A DNA stretch of 64,000 bases from NCBI GenBank assembly GCA_016235345.1, contig JACRLG010000020.1, positions 62,001-126,000 of the forward strand, read 5' to 3'. Position numbers and translations under genes: made by a program. Below, in pieces: positions 43,694 through 52,826 of this stretch. This DNA is from Deltaproteobacteria bacterium. Its GTDB lineage: Bacteria; Desulfobacterota; Desulfobacteria; Desulfobacterales; Desulfatibacillaceae. Numbering within the stretch: position 1 is the stretch's first letter; each line of letters opens with the position of its first letter. The notes under the pieces are model-generated. The model saw nothing but the letters and a program-made list of their open reading frames with translations. It did no database searches and was not told where the DNA came from.

Positions 43694-45496
43694 TTAGAAG
43701 GTGAAATGTTTCTGCTGCATTTGAAGCGTTATCGGGTCTTCATCAGAAAGCCTAGCGAAAAGCCCCAGGGTCTTTGGAAGCTCGTAGGCGAAAAAGTAGC
43801 GGCAGGTTAAAATCTTTCCCTCGTAGAAGTCCTTCTCGCCGCCTGAGGGGTTCTTCCCCAGGGCCGCCGCGGCCGCCAGGGCCTGCTTGAGCCATTGCCA
43901 TGAAACTGCGATGTGGCCGAAACATTCAAGGAAAAGCGTCGCGTCCGCCAGAAAGGCGTCCGGCCCCTTGGCCTGGGCCCTGCCCACAAGGATCATCACG
44001 GTGTTCTGAAGGCTTTCCAGGGCATCCCCAAGCTTTTTTGCAAGGGGGGCCAGGGCGGAAACGCCAAGGCCTTCCGCAACCGTTTTTCCTGCCTCACCCA
44101 TAAAGGCCATGAAGGCCTTTCCCCCGTTCATCACGCACTTTCTTCCCAGAAGGTCCATGGCCTGTATGCCCGTGGTGCCCTCGTGGATGGGGTGTATCCT
44201 CATGTCGCGGTAGTACTGCTCAACGGAGAAATCCTCGCAGAAACCATAGCCGCCAAGGCACTGGATGGCCTGGCTGCACGAGAGAATCCCCATTTCGCTT
44301 GGGTAGGTCTTGGCGATGGGAGTGAGTATTTCAAGGAGCATCTCCCATTTTTCCTTTTCCTCGCCCGTCTCGGTCTCGGCCTTGTCGAGGGCCATGCAGC
44401 ATTCCAGGATGAGGCTGATTCCGCCTTCCACAACGCCCCTCTGAAACAAAAGCATCCGCTTCACGTCCGCGTGCTCGATTATGGGAATCTGCGGAAGCGC
44501 GGGGTCCTTGGATGCGATGTTGCGGCCTTGGGTGCGCTTTTTAACGTATTCCAGGGCCTCGTGGTAGGCGGCGGAGGCGATTCCCGCCGCCCCAGTTCCC
44601 ACCCCCAGCCGGGCCTCGTTCATGAGCTGGAACATGTATTTGAGGCCATTGTTGGGCTCGCCCACAAGGTAGCCCCGGCACCCGCCCTTCTCCCCAATGG
44701 AAAGCTCGGTTAAGGGCGCTCCCCGGTATCCCAGCTTGTGGAAGACCTGGGTGACGGTGACGTCGTTGGGAACGAATCCGCCCGCTTCGGGCCGGAGCTT
44801 GGGCACCACGAACATGGATATGCCCTTGACCCCTTTGGGCCCGCCGGGAATTTTGGCCAGCATTAGATGAACCACGTTTTCCGCGCCGTCGTGGTCGCCC
44901 GCCGAGATGAAGATTTTGTGCCCGGAAATGCTGTACCATCCCTCTTCGGTGGGTTGGGCCTCAGTTGTGATATCCGAAAGCGAGCTTCCGGCCTGGGGCT
45001 CGGTCAAGGCCATGGTCCCCTGCCAGCGGCCGGCCAGCATGTTGGGCACGTAGATTTCGTTAAGCTCCTTCGAACCGAAGGACGTTATGAGCCGGGCCGC
45101 GCCCGAGGCCAGTTCCGGAAAAATGGCGGCCGAGTAGTTGGCGGCGTTGAAGATGAAATGATTCATGATGGTGACAGAAAATGGCAGGCCGTCGCCGCCC
45201 TGCTCGGGAGGAAAGGCCGCGCTGGTCCAGCCGCCTTCCCCAAGCTCCCTCATGATGCGGGAAACATTGGGGTGAACCTTAACCACTCCGTTTTCCAGGT
45301 AAGGAGGATGTTCGTCCATCTCGCCGCAGATTGGAAAAAACTGGTCCCGTGCCAATTTGAAGGTGGCGTCCAGAATCATGTCGAATGTCTTTTTCGTGTG
45401 CCCGGAAAAACGCTTTGTTTCGCACAGGGATTGGACTCCGAACACCTCGTAGAGCAGAAACCGCACGTTTCGCATACTGACAAACCGTTCAGCCAC
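43694..45496 (-). CDS. Acyl-CoA dehydrogenase, long (about 600-residue) type
   Basis: This FAD enzyme introduces the alpha-beta double bond in acyl-CoA. The 600-residue protein has MALTEPQAGSSLSDITT (about 155), YSISGHKIFISAGDHD (about 180; FAD site), QAIQCLGGYGFCEDFSVEQYYRDMRI (about 410) and HEGTTGIQAMDLLGRK (about 440; catalytic-region glutamate area). A C-terminal extension of about 120 residues, as in the DUF-tailed long ACADs of proteobacteria, ends QLQMQQKHF-like. The start is GTG at 45496 with a strong AAAGGAGG. Substrate chain length is unknown. R6 follows the stop. Confidence 0.9.
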   Translation of the reverse strand: MAERFVSMRNVRFLLYEVFGVQSLCETKRFSGHTKKTFDMILDATFKLARDQFFPICGEMDEHPPYLENGVVKVHPNVSRIMRELGEGGWTSAAFPPEQGGDGLPFSVTIMNHFIFNAANYSAAIFPELASGAARLITSFGSKELNEIYVPNMLAGRWQGTMALTEPQAGSSLSDITTEAQPTEEGWYSISGHKIFISAGDHDGAENVVHLMLAKIPGGPKGVKGISMFVVPKLRPEAGGFVPNDVTVTQVFHKLGYRGAPLTELSIGEKGGCRGYLVGEPNNGLKYMFQLMNEARLGVGTGAAGIASAAYHEALEYVKKRTQGRNIASKDPALPQIPIIEHADVKRMLLFQRGVVEGGISLILECCMALDKAETETGEEKEKWEMLLEILTPIAKTYPSEMGILSCSQAIQCLGGYGFCEDFSVEQYYRDMRIHPIHEGTTGIQAMDLLGRKCVMNGGKAFMAFMGEAGKTVAEGLGVSALAPLAKKLGDALESLQNTVMILVGRAQAKGPDAFLADATLFLECFGHIAVSWQWLKQALAAAAALGKNPSGGEKDFYEGKILTCRYFFAYELPKTLGLFARLSDEDPITLQMQQKHFTF

Positions 45497-45685
45497 TTAA
45501 AGCCTCCTTTATCGCCTTTTGACCGAAAAAATGACATGGCCGCAAACCCGCCGGTTCTTTCTTTTCCCGTGAGCTTTTTTGAGCTTATCACAACCCGTTT
45601 CCGAAATCAAAATTATTACGAGCGCTCTATATATTGCAATATTTTGAGCGCCTTTTCCCAGCCGATTCGACCTTGATTTAATACC

Positions 45686-46249
45686 TCAACCTGGGCCGTG
45701 GATTTTTGGCACGGACTTGAAATATTGCCTTGCCTCAATTTCACTGATCGGAGTATCTGAGTACTTGGAGCCCTTAAAAACTTTTAGAATGGTGAATCGA
45801 ACCTTTCTTACCGGCTTGTCATATCCTTTTACGGTCAACAACCAGGTTTTTCCTGGAATGTCTTTAAAAGAAAATAGTTCAGTATGCTCGCCGTTGATGC
45901 ATATCGAAAGTTCCGCTACCCTGTTGTTTGCTTGGTACATGTCCCAGGATTTTCCATAGCCAGGGTACACCGCAAACTGATTTACCGGAACCGGAACCTT
46001 GTATTCATAGATTACCGACTCTCCCACCCCATCATTTTTTCCCGGCACCCAGGCCGTATCCAGCTTTCCATCCGACAGATTGCCAGCCCGGTATTCACTG
46101 GTATCTTCCTTAAGCGTTGAAGATGCCTTCATGGCTTGCGGCCTGTAAATCAAATAATAATAGTCATCGCCAATCCTATGGTACGGGACAGTGCCTGGAT
46201 GGCTGTAATGGTGAAGCAGGGATCTTTTTTTCCCAAGGGCCACCGTCAA
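45686..46249 (-). pseudogene. C-terminal fragment of a frameshifted exported protein (discoidin-like domain)
   Basis: A 187-residue open frame without its own convincing start (TTG, no ribosome site). It carries a discoidin/NADase-type glycan-binding-like domain: LSDGKLDTAWVPGKNDGVGESVIYEY (about 57-82) and NQFAVYPGYGKSWDMYQANNRV (about 90-112) match the usual pattern. In the same frame the sequence reads further upstream (VWEFKDLKPSIADDLTV), which joins to the gene at 46269-46793 if one frameshift near 46284-46300 is repaired. Base composition is clearly lower in GC than the neighbours, suggesting acquisition. It is probably the back half of one gene, broken or mis-sequenced. Confidence 0.65.
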
Positions 46250-46268
46250 ATCATCGGCAATCGATGGC

Positions 46269-46793
46269 TTAAGGTCCTTGAACTCCCATACGAGAACGAT
46301 AGCTTATGCTGATGATCCGTCGTTCGTTTTCCCTGAAAGGAATACTGGATACCAGCCATTCGAACCTGACAAATTCGCCAGCATCGGAAGAGTCCTCCAT
46401 TAAAAAGTCCAAATATTGATCTTCGATCTGTTTTGCCGCCCTCCTGCTTCCCGTTTCCCTTGAAAATGAAACGGGCGAGCCGTCGGCATCGATATTGTAA
46501 TCTTCGACCTCTTTCCTGCCCATGAAGCTTGTGAACACGCGCGACGGAAAACCAGCCTTCACCATCACGTCAGGGCCGGTGTTATGAAAAACGTAACGTA
46601 AGCTGACCAAAGCGAAGTTCTGCCTGAACTCAATCTTAAGGTCTTCATCCACAAGTTCGACCTGACCGGTTCCAAAAATGTTGAGATTTCCTGTGGAATG
46701 CGCGCCTTCAATATATCCGCCCCAGTTTGCCTCGGCTACAAATGGCATCACAACGATTAAAAAGAGAAGACCGGCCTTTTTTAGGTTGAACAT
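46269..46793 (-). pseudogene. N-terminal fragment of a frameshifted exported protein
   Basis: A 174-residue frame starting at ATG 46793 with GGAGG upstream. It has a signal peptide (KKAGLLFLIVVMPFVAEA) followed by a strand-rich domain (LVSLRYVFHNTGPDVMVKAGFP, about 64-85). The frame ends with RRIISISYRSRMGVQGP, where the last few residues look out of frame. The adjacent frame continues the protein into the 45686-46249 fragment. Function is unknown; such proteins are periplasmic or surface. The region is AT-richer than its surroundings and has a large dyad 67 bases upstream. Confidence 0.65.
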
Positions 46794-46859
46794 TTTTCCT
46801 CCTTCATTTCCAAACAAATCGAAAAATCAGAAAACCATAGGAAATTACGTGAGAAAGTC

Positions 46860-46900
46860 TTTAAGGGTTGATATGGTAATACTATATCAAAAGCCTTAAA
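46860..46900. promoter_or_regulatory. Long imperfect palindrome (operator-like)
   Basis: TTGATAT-g-GTA-a-TAC-t-ATATCAA at 46868-46890 is a near-perfect 23-base palindrome. It is flanked by outer arms TTTAAGG (46860-46866) and CCTTAAA (46894-46900). This size and symmetry fit an operator for a dimeric or tetrameric regulator, or a hairpin. It lies upstream of the minus-strand exported-protein gene. Confidence 0.45.
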
Positions 46901-47077
46901 AATTGTCCAAGCAAACAGGCCACGACGAAGGATGGAAGCGACGGCCAGTGCCGTATTCCAGATGCACGATAACCTATCGATCTTTTATGGATTATTGGAA
47001 ACCCCATCCTCCCCGGCCCATCAGATTTCTTGCAAACAGGAAAGCTACGGGCTATATGTCGCGCATCAAGGATTGAC

Positions 47078-47093
47078 TCGATATTAATATTGA
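47078..47093. promoter_or_regulatory. 16-base palindrome before the ferredoxin-nitroreductase gene
   Basis: TCGATATTAATATTGA is palindromic except for one pair and ends 19 bases before the ATG at 47113, next to GGAG. It is well placed to be a repressor site for the nitroreductase gene. Confidence 0.3.
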
Positions 47094-47112
47094 ATAAAAC
47101 AGGAGCCTTACC

Positions 47113-48009
47113 ATGAACTGGCAAACAAATGCAGCCCCCGTCGCCCATGTGGAGGAAGAGTGCCTTTCCTGCGGGGCCTGCGTAAGGGCGTGCTCCAGAA
47201 ATAATTTTTCGTTCGACCAGTCCCGCAAGGTCAGGCTGGCCGCCGATGCCGGTTCGTCCTGCATCATTTGCGGCCACTGCATGGCGGTCTGCCCCCAGGA
47301 AGGCGCGATACTGCTTTCGGGCCGGGACGGCTCCGCTCTCAGGAAAATTTCCGAACTGCCAAGCCCGGAGGCCGTCCTCAACCTCCTGGCCTCAAGGCGG
47401 AGCATCCGAAACTTCGAGGATACCCCGCTTGCCACGGAGCAGATCGAGGCCCTTCTCGACGCGGCCCGGTACGCCCCGTCCGGCCACAACAGCCAGGATT
47501 ACCGTTTCGCGGTGGTTCTGGGAAGGGAAAGTGTCGGGGACATCGGCAGGGCGGTTCTGAAGTTTTACAGGAGGATTCTGGGGCTCCTGGACTCAAGGGC
47601 CGGGTCGGGCATAGTTCGTCTGGCCGCCGGAAAAAAGACCTACGGGGTTTTGAAGGTCATGGAGTCAAGGCTTCGGCAGCACGTTTTGGCCTATAAAAAT
47701 CACGGGCAGGTGCACCTGGTGTGGGACGCGCCCTGCCTGGTTTTCATCCACGGGCCCGACCGCGACGATTCAAAAACCAACGCCATCTTAGCCGGTTACA
47801 ACATAATGCTGGCGGCCCACTCCGCAAACCTTGGGACCTGCGTCCTTGGCCTTTTGAGGGGAGGGATAAAGCACGCTAAAAAGGAGATGGAACAGGCTGG
47901 AGCAAGCATCCCCAAGGGGCACGCCATCCACATGATCCTGTGCGTAGGCGTTCCCAAAAATTCCATAAAATTTCTGAAGATTCCCCCCCGGAACCCGCCC
48001 GGAGCCTAA
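47113..48009 (+). CDS. Nitroreductase fused to a 2[4Fe-4S] ferredoxin domain
   Basis: A 298-residue flavoprotein. The N-terminal ferredoxin domain (about 10-65) has CLSCGACVRAC and CIICGHCMAVC with flanking cysteines for two [4Fe-4S] clusters. The nitroreductase domain follows with ASRRSIRNFEDTP (about 94), AARYAPSGHNSQDYRF (about 118) and a glycine-rich LAAHSANLGTCVLG (about 236). Such fusions pass electrons from ferredoxin to FMN for reduction of an unknown substrate and are common in anaerobes. GGAG precedes the ATG. It lies upstream of carB but is separated from it by about 210 bases and a hairpin. Confidence 0.9.
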   Translation: MNWQTNAAPVAHVEEECLSCGACVRACSRNNFSFDQSRKVRLAADAGSSCIICGHCMAVCPQEGAILLSGRDGSALRKISELPSPEAVLNLLASRRSIRNFEDTPLATEQIEALLDAARYAPSGHNSQDYRFAVVLGRESVGDIGRAVLKFYRRILGLLDSRAGSGIVRLAAGKKTYGVLKVMESRLRQHVLAYKNHGQVHLVWDAPCLVFIHGPDRDDSKTNAILAGYNIMLAAHSANLGTCVLGLLRGGIKHAKKEMEQAGASIPKGHAIHMILCVGVPKNSIKFLKIPPRNPPGA

Positions 48010-48040
48010 TTTGCCGGAAACCCGCAGCAGTAAAAACCAG

Positions 48041-48079
48041 GTGGGCGCAACCTGAAAATTCTTTTTCAGGCTGCGCCAC
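48041..48079 (+). terminator. Strong hairpin after the nitroreductase gene
   Basis: GTGGGCGCAACCTGAAAA (48041-48058) pairs with TTTTCAGGCTGCGCCAC (48063-48079) with a few interruptions and a short loop. No long T-tract follows on the plus strand, so termination may be rho-assisted or the hairpin may serve RNA stability. Confidence 0.45.
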
Positions 48080-48133
48080 CGCCCTTGTCCTTCCGCCGAT
48101 TTTCGCCCCCGCCCTCCCCGCCCTTACCCGTCC

Positions 48134-48160
48134 TTGACTTGCCCTAAGTTTCCATATATT
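48134..48160 (+). promoter_or_regulatory. Weak candidate promoter for carB
   Basis: TTGACT (48134-48139) and TATATT (48155-48160) are 15 bases apart, shorter than ideal, and 61 bases upstream of the carB ATG. No pyrimidine-responsive leader was recognised. Confidence 0.25.
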
Positions 48161-48220
48161 GCCTTTTGGCTTCTTAAATTTAAGTACAACTCAACCAAAA
48201 CTGCAATTATGGAGTGAGCC

Positions 48221-51200
48221 ATGCCAAAACGCCTGGATATTCAAAAGGTTCTCATCATCGGTTCCGGCCCCATCATAATCGGCCAGGCCTGCGAGTTCGA
48301 CTACTCCGGCACCCAGGCCTGCAAGGCCCTGCGGCAGGTGGGCTACCAGATAGTATTGGTGAACTCCAACCCGGCAACGATAATGACCGACCCCGGAATG
48401 GCCGACTTCACCTACATCGAGCCTTTGAACGTGGAAAGCCTGACCCGGATAATCGAGCGGGAGCGGCCGGACGCCCTTCTGCCCAACCTTGGCGGCCAGA
48501 CGGGCCTGAATCTTTCCTCACAGCTTGAAAAAGCCGGGATTCTGGACAAGTTCGGCGTGAAAATCATAGGGGTCAAGGCCGAGGCCATCGAACGCGGCGA
48601 GGACCGGCTGGCGTTCAAGGAGACCATGACCCGCCTGGGGATCGAGATGCCCCAAAGCAAAATCGCCTACTCTGTTGACGAGGCGGAGGAAATCGCCCGT
48701 GAGCTCGGTTTTCCGGTGGTTGTGCGCCCCGCATACACCATGGGCGGCACCGGGGGCGGGCTGGTCTACAACGTGGAGGAGCTTCGCACCGTCACCAGCC
48801 GTGGGCTTTCGGCCAGCTTCGTTGGGCAGGTTCTCATCGAGGAATCCGTGCTTGGCTGGGAGGAACTTGAGCTTGAAGTTGTGCGCGACTCCAAAAACCA
48901 GCGCATCACCGTCTGCTTCATCGAAAACGTGGACGCCATGGGCGTTCACACCGGGGACTCCTACTGCACCGCACCAATGCTGACCATAGCCCCGGAGCTT
49001 CAGGCAAGGCTCCAGAAGCATTCCTACGACATTGTGGAAGCCATCGAGGTCATAGGCGGAACCAACATCCAGTTCGCCCACGACCCGAAAACCGGGCGCG
49101 TGGTGGTGATCGAAATCAACCCCCGCACCAGCCGGTCCTCGGCCCTTGCCAGCAAGGCCACGGGCTTTCCCATCGCCTACGTAAGCTCCCTCCTGGCGGC
49201 GGGGCTGACTTTGGACGAAATCCCCTACTGGCGCGACGGGACACTTGAAAAATACACCCCCTCCGGCGATTACGTGGTGGTGAAGTTCGCCCGCTGGGCA
49301 TTCGAGAAGTTCGCCGACGCCAAAGACCTTCTTGGAACCCAGATGAGGGCCGTGGGCGAGGTCATGTCCATAGGCAAAACCTACAAGGAGGCCATGCAGA
49401 AGGCCATAAGAAGTCTGGAAAACGGGCGCATGGGCCTGGGGTTCGCGGCGGACTTCAACGGAAAGAGCCTTGCCGAGCTTATGGACATGCTGGCGGAACC
49501 GACCTCCGAGCGGCACTTCATTCTTTACGAGGCCCTCAGGAAGGGAGCGGACATAAATGAGCTTTACGCCAAGACCCACATAAAGCCCTATTTCCTTTCA
49601 CAGATGAAAGAGCTTGTGGAGCTTGAGGAAGAAATTCTGAAAACCAAGGGCGGCATTCTTCCCGACGAGCTTCTTTCGCGCGCCAAAAAGGACGGGTTTT
49701 CGGACAAGTACCTTTCAAAAATTCTCGGCATTGACGAAACAGGAATCCGCAAGCGCCGCACCGCCTTGGGCGTTGTGGAAGGATGGGAGCCGGTGCCGGT
49801 TTCGGGCGTGGAAAACGCGGCCTACTATTTTTCCACCTACAACGCGCCCGACAAGGTTGAGGCAAGCACGGGCCGCAAGATCATGGTTCTGGGCGGCGGC
49901 CCCAACCGCATAGGCCAGGGCATAGAGTTCGACTACTGCTGCGTTCACGCGGCCTTCGCACTGCGCGATTCCGGGTATTCGTCCATCATGGTCAACTGCA
50001 ACCCGGAGACAGTCTCCACCGATTACGACACCGCCAACCGACTCTATTTCGAGCCTCTCACGGTGGAGGACGTGCTTTCCATTTATGAGAAGGAAAAGCC
50101 CGAAGGCGTAATCGTTCAGTTCGGCGGCCAGACTCCCTTGAATATCGCTTCCCAGCTCGAAGCCGCAGGTGTCAAAATCCTGGGAACCTCAGTTGAGGCC
50201 ATCGATCTTGCCGAGGACCGGGACCGCTTCCGCAAAATGATGGACGATCTCAATATTCCCATGCCCGCATCAGGCATGGCCGCCACCCTCGAGGAGGCCC
50301 TCAAGGTCGCGGCCCGCATAGGCTACCCGCTCATGGTGCGGCCCTCCTACGTTCTGGGCGGGCGGGGAATGCAGGTGGTTTACGACGGGGAGTCCCTTGC
50401 GGGCTACGTGGCAAAGGCAACCGGCGTCACCCCGGAGAGGCCCATTCTAATCGACCGGTTCCTTGAAAACGCCCTTGAGGCCGAGGCCGACGCCCTGGCC
50501 GACGGCTCTGACGCCTTTGTTCCTGCGGTGATGGAGCACATAGAGTTCGCCGGTATCCATTCCGGGGATTCGGCCTGCGTTATTCCGCCCATAAGCATTC
50601 CGGCCAGGCACCTTGAAACCATAAGGGAATACACGAAAAAAATCGCGGTGGCCCTCAAGGTGAAGGGCCTTTTGAACGTGCAGTACGCCATCTGCAAGGA
50701 CACCGTCTTCGTGTTGGAGGCCAACCCAAGGGCATCCCGCACGGTTCCCCTTGTTTCCAAGGTCTGCAACGTCTCCATGGCCCGGCTGGCCACAAGGCTC
50801 ATGATGGGCGAAAAACTGGCCGACCTTAATCTTTCGCATCACACCGTGCCCCATTTCGGAGTGAAAGAGGCCGTGTTCCCCTTCAGCATGTTCCCTGAGG
50901 TTGACCCTATTCTGGGGCCTGAAATGCGCTCCACGGGCGAGGTCCTTGGCATGGCCGCCACCTTCGGGCTTGCTTACGCCAAGGCCCAGTCAGCGGCGGG
51001 ACAGGGCCTGCCCACCGAAGGGGCGGTGCTCTTTACCGTAACCGACGCCGAAAAGACCTCGGCCCTGGAGGCGGCCCGGCGTTTCCACGACATGGGCTTC
51101 AAAATCTTCGCCACCAACGGAACCCAGAAGTTCCTTTCGGAAAACGGGATACCCGCCATAGCCATCAAAAAGCTCCACGAGGGGCGTCCCAACATCACGG

Positions 51201-51421
51201 ACGCCGTGATGAACAAGGAGATAGCCCTTATCATCAACACACCTTCGGGCAAGATGAGCCAGTACGACGATTCCTACATCAGGAAAGCCGCCATAAAGCA
51301 CAAGATTCCCTACATCACAACCACTGCGGCGGCCATCGCGGCGGCCAGGGGAATAGCGGCTCTCAAAAACTCCCAGGAGCCGCCCAAGAGCCTACAGGAA
51401 TACCACGGCGACATACGGTAG
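48221..51421 (+). CDS. carB: Carbamoyl-phosphate synthase, large subunit
   Basis: CarB makes carbamoyl phosphate from bicarbonate, ammonia and two ATP for pyrimidine and arginine synthesis. The 1066-residue protein has two homologous ATP-grasp halves. The first has IIGSGPIIIGQACEFDYSGT (about 12), VVRPAYTMGGTGGG (about 168) and EINPRTSRSSALASKATG (about 296). The second has VLGGGPNRIGQGIEFDYC (about 558), MVRPSYVLGGRGMQVV (about 706) and EANPRASRTVPLVSK (about 830). A C-terminal MGS-like allosteric domain (from about 935) follows. GGAG precedes the ATG. The small subunit gene carA is not in the window. Confidence 0.97.
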   Translation: MPKRLDIQKVLIIGSGPIIIGQACEFDYSGTQACKALRQVGYQIVLVNSNPATIMTDPGMADFTYIEPLNVESLTRIIERERPDALLPNLGGQTGLNLSSQLEKAGILDKFGVKIIGVKAEAIERGEDRLAFKETMTRLGIEMPQSKIAYSVDEAEEIARELGFPVVVRPAYTMGGTGGGLVYNVEELRTVTSRGLSASFVGQVLIEESVLGWEELELEVVRDSKNQRITVCFIENVDAMGVHTGDSYCTAPMLTIAPELQARLQKHSYDIVEAIEVIGGTNIQFAHDPKTGRVVVIEINPRTSRSSALASKATGFPIAYVSSLLAAGLTLDEIPYWRDGTLEKYTPSGDYVVVKFARWAFEKFADAKDLLGTQMRAVGEVMSIGKTYKEAMQKAIRSLENGRMGLGFAADFNGKSLAELMDMLAEPTSERHFILYEALRKGADINELYAKTHIKPYFLSQMKELVELEEEILKTKGGILPDELLSRAKKDGFSDKYLSKILGIDETGIRKRRTALGVVEGWEPVPVSGVENAAYYFSTYNAPDKVEASTGRKIMVLGGGPNRIGQGIEFDYCCVHAAFALRDSGYSSIMVNCNPETVSTDYDTANRLYFEPLTVEDVLSIYEKEKPEGVIVQFGGQTPLNIASQLEAAGVKILGTSVEAIDLAEDRDRFRKMMDDLNIPMPASGMAATLEEALKVAARIGYPLMVRPSYVLGGRGMQVVYDGESLAGYVAKATGVTPERPILIDRFLENALEAEADALADGSDAFVPAVMEHIEFAGIHSGDSACVIPPISIPARHLETIREYTKKIAVALKVKGLLNVQYAICKDTVFVLEANPRASRTVPLVSKVCNVSMARLATRLMMGEKLADLNLSHHTVPHFGVKEAVFPFSMFPEVDPILGPEMRSTGEVLGMAATFGLAYAKAQSAAGQGLPTEGAVLFTVTDAEKTSALEAARRFHDMGFKIFATNGTQKFLSENGIPAIAIKKLHEGRPNITDAVMNKEIALIINTPSGKMSQYDDSYIRKAAIKHKIPYITTTAAAIAAARGIAALKNSQEPPKSLQEYHGDIR

Positions 51422-51444
51422 AATATCTTCAAGCGGAAAAAAGA

Positions 51445-51478
51445 GAGGGCGGCCCCCGGAAAAGGGAGCCGCCCTCTT
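51445..51478 (+). terminator. carB terminator hairpin
   Basis: GAGGGCGGC (51445-51453) and GCCGCCCTC (51468-51476) form a 9-pair GC-rich stem, 24 bases after the carB stop and between convergent genes. Only two Ts follow on the plus strand. On the minus strand CTTTTTTCCG follows the stem, so it may also serve the radical SAM gene. Confidence 0.6.
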
Positions 51479-51512
51479 GCGTCAATGCGGGATTGACTCG
51501 GCTTGCCGCCGC

Positions 51513-52826
51513 TCAGGCGGAGCACAAACCTTTCAGACGGGATAGCGCCTCCCAGTTGAAGGACGGGCGGCAGGGAAAGACCGAGTTGTTGGTCGAAAGG
51601 GGCTCGTTTTCGATATCGTAGCGGGACGAGGCCCTGGCCCGTTCCCACAGGGCGGTGCGGGGCATGGGGCTGAAGTGGGCAAGTATTGGGGTGACGCCGG
51701 CCTCCTTAACAACTCTTATGCCTTCCTCAACCTCCCGGTCTTCGTGGTCGGGAAGCCCGCACAAAAGATAGGCTCCCAGCGTATTTTTATCGAATCCCGC
51801 CCTCCTGAGATTTTCAGCAGAGCGCCGGAACTCGGACAGGGTCACCTTGCCGTCCAGCCCCTCCCGGCTTGAGGTTGTTTCAAGGCCGAGCCGGAGGGTT
51901 CTGACGCCGGCCCGGAACATCTTCTCCGCAAGTTCCGAAGTGATGAACCTTGCGTGGACGGCATTCGGAAGATGGATTCTGATGTTCATCCCCCGCCCGA
52001 TGATTTCGTCGAAAACCGGGCCGATTCTCTTATCAGCGTCAACCAGAAGGGCGTCGTCGTAAAAGGCGAAATCCGTGACGCCGGATTTCACACGATGCAT
52101 GATTTCTTCTATGATCGCATCCGCGTTTTTCGGCCTGAACTGGGGTTGAAGGAAATTTGAGGCGCAGTAGGCGCAGCGGTACGGGCAGCCAAGGGAGCCC
52201 AGGACCGGCGCGAAACGGGTGTCGGAAAGCCCGATCAGCGGCCAGGACGAGATATCGGAATAGTCGGGGAGGGTTTCCGGTCGCGCTCCGGTGAAGCGCT
52301 CCGCGATGGAGAAGATTTCGTTTTCGCAAGCGCCCTGGGCCACGAAATCGGCCCCTGAAAATTGTCCGGCGTGTTCGGGAAACAGAGTGGCGTAGATTCC
52401 GCCCAAGACCACGGGAACGGAAGGAAAGGCCTCCTTCACCATTTTAATGACCTCAAAGGCTCCGGGGTACCAGTAGGTCATGAGGCAGGTGACCAGAATA
52501 AGGCTTGGCGGGCTTTCAAGGCTTTTGAGATAAGCCAGGAATTCTTCGGGATCAACGCCGTAGCGGCTGTAGGTGCGGGGAACGTCGGAAAAAACGGCGG
52601 GTTTCGGGATGGCGGACTTGCGATAAGGCCCCCGCCCGAATCTTGGGGATGACGAATTTTTTGACGGGCTGGCCAGGCAGTCGAAATAATCAACCGGAAA
52701 GCCCGCCCTGCGGAGCATGGCGCAAAGGGAGAGGAGGCCCATGGGCCTTGCCCAGAAATCGTAAGCCGCGAAATCGTGAATCCACGGGTTGACGGCGAGG
52801 ATTCGCACCGTCTCAGTCGTCCTCAT
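51513..52826 (-). CDS. Radical SAM protein with N-terminal B12-binding domain
   Basis: A 437-residue enzyme of the cobalamin-binding radical SAM group. The N-terminal part (about 1-170) is a B12-binding-like Rossmann domain (VRILAVNPWIHDFAAYDFW; PVVLGGIYATLFPEH). The radical SAM TIM barrel has the cluster motif CPYRCAYCASN (about 211) and continues with LRLGLETTSSREG (about 300) and LCGLPDHEDREVEEG (about 350). Such proteins methylate or rearrange unreactive carbons, or have other roles; the substrate is unknown. Its ATG overlaps the end of the siroheme-decarboxylase-like gene by 14 bases, so the two are translationally coupled. Confidence 0.85.
   Translation of the reverse strand: MRTTETVRILAVNPWIHDFAAYDFWARPMGLLSLCAMLRRAGFPVDYFDCLASPSKNSSSPRFGRGPYRKSAIPKPAVFSDVPRTYSRYGVDPEEFLAYLKSLESPPSLILVTCLMTYWYPGAFEVIKMVKEAFPSVPVVLGGIYATLFPEHAGQFSGADFVAQGACENEIFSIAERFTGARPETLPDYSDISSWPLIGLSDTRFAPVLGSLGCPYRCAYCASNFLQPQFRPKNADAIIEEIMHRVKSGVTDFAFYDDALLVDADKRIGPVFDEIIGRGMNIRIHLPNAVHARFITSELAEKMFRAGVRTLRLGLETTSSREGLDGKVTLSEFRRSAENLRRAGFDKNTLGAYLLCGLPDHEDREVEEGIRVVKEAGVTPILAHFSPMPRTALWERARASSRYDIENEPLSTNNSVFPCRPSFNWEALSRLKGLCSA

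Larger units (their letters stand above)
46794..47112. other. AT-rich divergent intergenic region
   Basis: These 319 bases lie between the broken exported-protein gene and the ferredoxin-nitroreductase gene and are AT-richer than average. They hold the two dyads listed separately. No gene is seen. Confidence 0.5.
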
